Shown here: positions 62,795 to 64,000 of the stretch, piece by piece
Numbering within the stretch: the first letter of the stretch is position 1
How the letters are laid out: the number at the start of each line of letters is the position of its first letter
DNA from: Rhabdornis inornatus
Taxonomy: Eukaryota; Chordata; Aves; Passeriformes; Rhabdornithidae
Length of the DNA: 64,000 nucleotides
Direction: 5' to 3'
Assembly (NCBI GenBank): GCA_013397075.1
Contig: VWZS01004853.1
Location: 124,001 to 188,000, forward strand
The notes under the pieces: generated by a model
The model's database searches: none
What the model was told of the DNA's origin: nothing
Seen by the model: the letters and a program-made list of their open reading frames with translations, nothing else
Position numbers and translations under genes: made by a program

Positions 62795-64000
62795 GTGGGG
62801 AGAAATGTGGGCTGGTGCATGGCTGATTTGGGCTCCTTCTAGTTTTAGTAGCAACTTTGGCTTTCTTTTCAACTGAATTTTCATCTGTTACACTGATTAG
62901 TTGATTTGCTTTTAATATTTCTAACCTGTTGGCATGTTCTTACAAAATGTTCCCTCAGCATGGAGACTATTTGGATGGACTGAGGGAACTTACCGCAGGT
63001 TAAAAATATTCTTGAAGGGCTGATCATGATCATTTCATGGTGCAGAATGAAACAGGCTAATATTCAAAATGCTTTTACTTGATATGGTTGAAATCCTTCT
63101 TGAGCGACATTTTCTTTCAAATACTTTTTTATTTCCCTGCCCCTGTCCCCCACCTTTTTGTTTTTTGCTTTCTTTGGGTTGTGATTGGTGCTATATGGGA
63201 ATAAAACCTCAGGCCAGCTGTGTTAGCAGTTGGTTCCATTAAATAATCCTTTAGAAAGGACTACAGATGCTAGTGGTATACTTTTTTGGAAAGGCCCATG
63301 TGGACTGAGACAGATTTCAAGCTAATGGCCGCCTGCAAATCTGTGAGTACTTCAGTTTATTGTGTTTTCAAATGTTTGAATAATTTAAAATTTAAAAAGA
63401 CACCCCTAATTTAAAACAAACTCTCATCTGCTACAATTTTTTCTCCAAGTGGCTTGGTTTATGTGGACTTTTTATGTCTTCATTTAAAATTATTTATGCT
63501 ACTGGCAATCTTAGTTTTATTTGCATCATGTTATCTAATCCCATCTTTAACTATACATGCAGTTTTATTGAGTATTCCAGAAAATTAAGCCATTCCTGTG
63601 TGTATTTGATTAACCAGTGAGTGCACTGTTGTCACTTAAGAATGAGTCTTCAGCCATCGTGGTTTAAACAATATACTGACTAGCTCAAGTGACTGGGCTA
63701 GTTCAAGTTTTTAAAGGCTGTAGTTTACCTGTTTGCTACTAGAAAAATTGCTCTTACTAACAGGCAGACCGCAGACCACAGACGTAGCTAATATTTAATG
63801 AAGAAAACTGTAAGAACAAAAGAGTATAATAAAGGGAGAGTGGCTGATTTCCTGTGATAAAATCCTCACCTTTAAGAGTGTAATATATTGTGACGCTCAT
63901 AAAGTGCTTTCCCCCCACATTTTTTCATATTTTCCCATTATGGTTATCTATGTGCTTTTTTTAAAAAGTGTTCCATTACACTGCTCTTGATATATTGGCC
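62795..64000 (+). other. FRYL: FRYL downstream intron (5' part)
   Basis: AT-rich, running off the window. No further FRYL coding exon (expected to begin near DTTSVLKEE in human) could be found. No transposon was assigned. Confidence 0.8.

Noticed and set aside
62959..62998. Exon-like segment CCCTCAG|...|GTTAAA encoding HGDYLDGLRELTA
   Set aside because: It is 40 nt long and follows a phase-0 junction, so inclusion would shift the frame. The donor is weak and I recall no such peptide in FRYL. At most it is a poison-exon candidate.

Overview
The window is AT-rich vertebrate DNA carrying the middle of one large gene on the + strand. I identify it as FRYL (FRY-like, the vertebrate Furry homologue). 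The host is most likely a bird. Four CR1 LINE 3' ends lie in the introns, a typical avian repeat, along with an ERV-type LTR that resembles avian families. Introns are mostly 0.3-3 kb. No complete single-exon gene, tRNA, rRNA or CRISPR array was seen.

Fifty coding exons run from 2335 to 62794. Every junction is GT-AG and in frame. Together they give 7,521 nt, or 2,507 codons with no internal stop. Compared with the human protein as I remember it (about 3,013 residues), the window lacks roughly the first 57 residues and the last 450. Exons are numbered e1-e50 within this window only, and residue numbers count from the first codon of e1. Two further in-frame exons look alternative: a 45-nt exon (e8a, 13627-13671) and a 9-nt microexon coding E-L-Q (e48a, 61196-61204).

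Layout: 1-2334 is intron with an LTR at 1087-1652. The region 2335-35798 carries e1-e29, the alpha-helical Furry N-terminal and central repeat region. The region 37032-48999 carries e30-e40, including Ser-rich linkers. The region 50013-62794 carries e41-e50: a 608-nt basic/Ser-rich exon, more helical repeats, then an acidic Ser-rich tail segment. The region 62795-64000 is intron, and the C-terminal exons lie beyond the window.

Family knowledge: Furry proteins are very large HEAT/ARM-like scaffolds. They work with NDR (STK38-type) kinases and MOB proteins in polarised cell morphogenesis and neurite patterning. Human FRYL is also known as a KMT2A (MLL) fusion partner. The points most worth checking are the microexon, the 45-nt cassette, a NAGNAG acceptor at e37, a conserved DSGLSS motif, a cluster of basic-directed phosphorylation motifs in e41, and unassigned intronic repeats.
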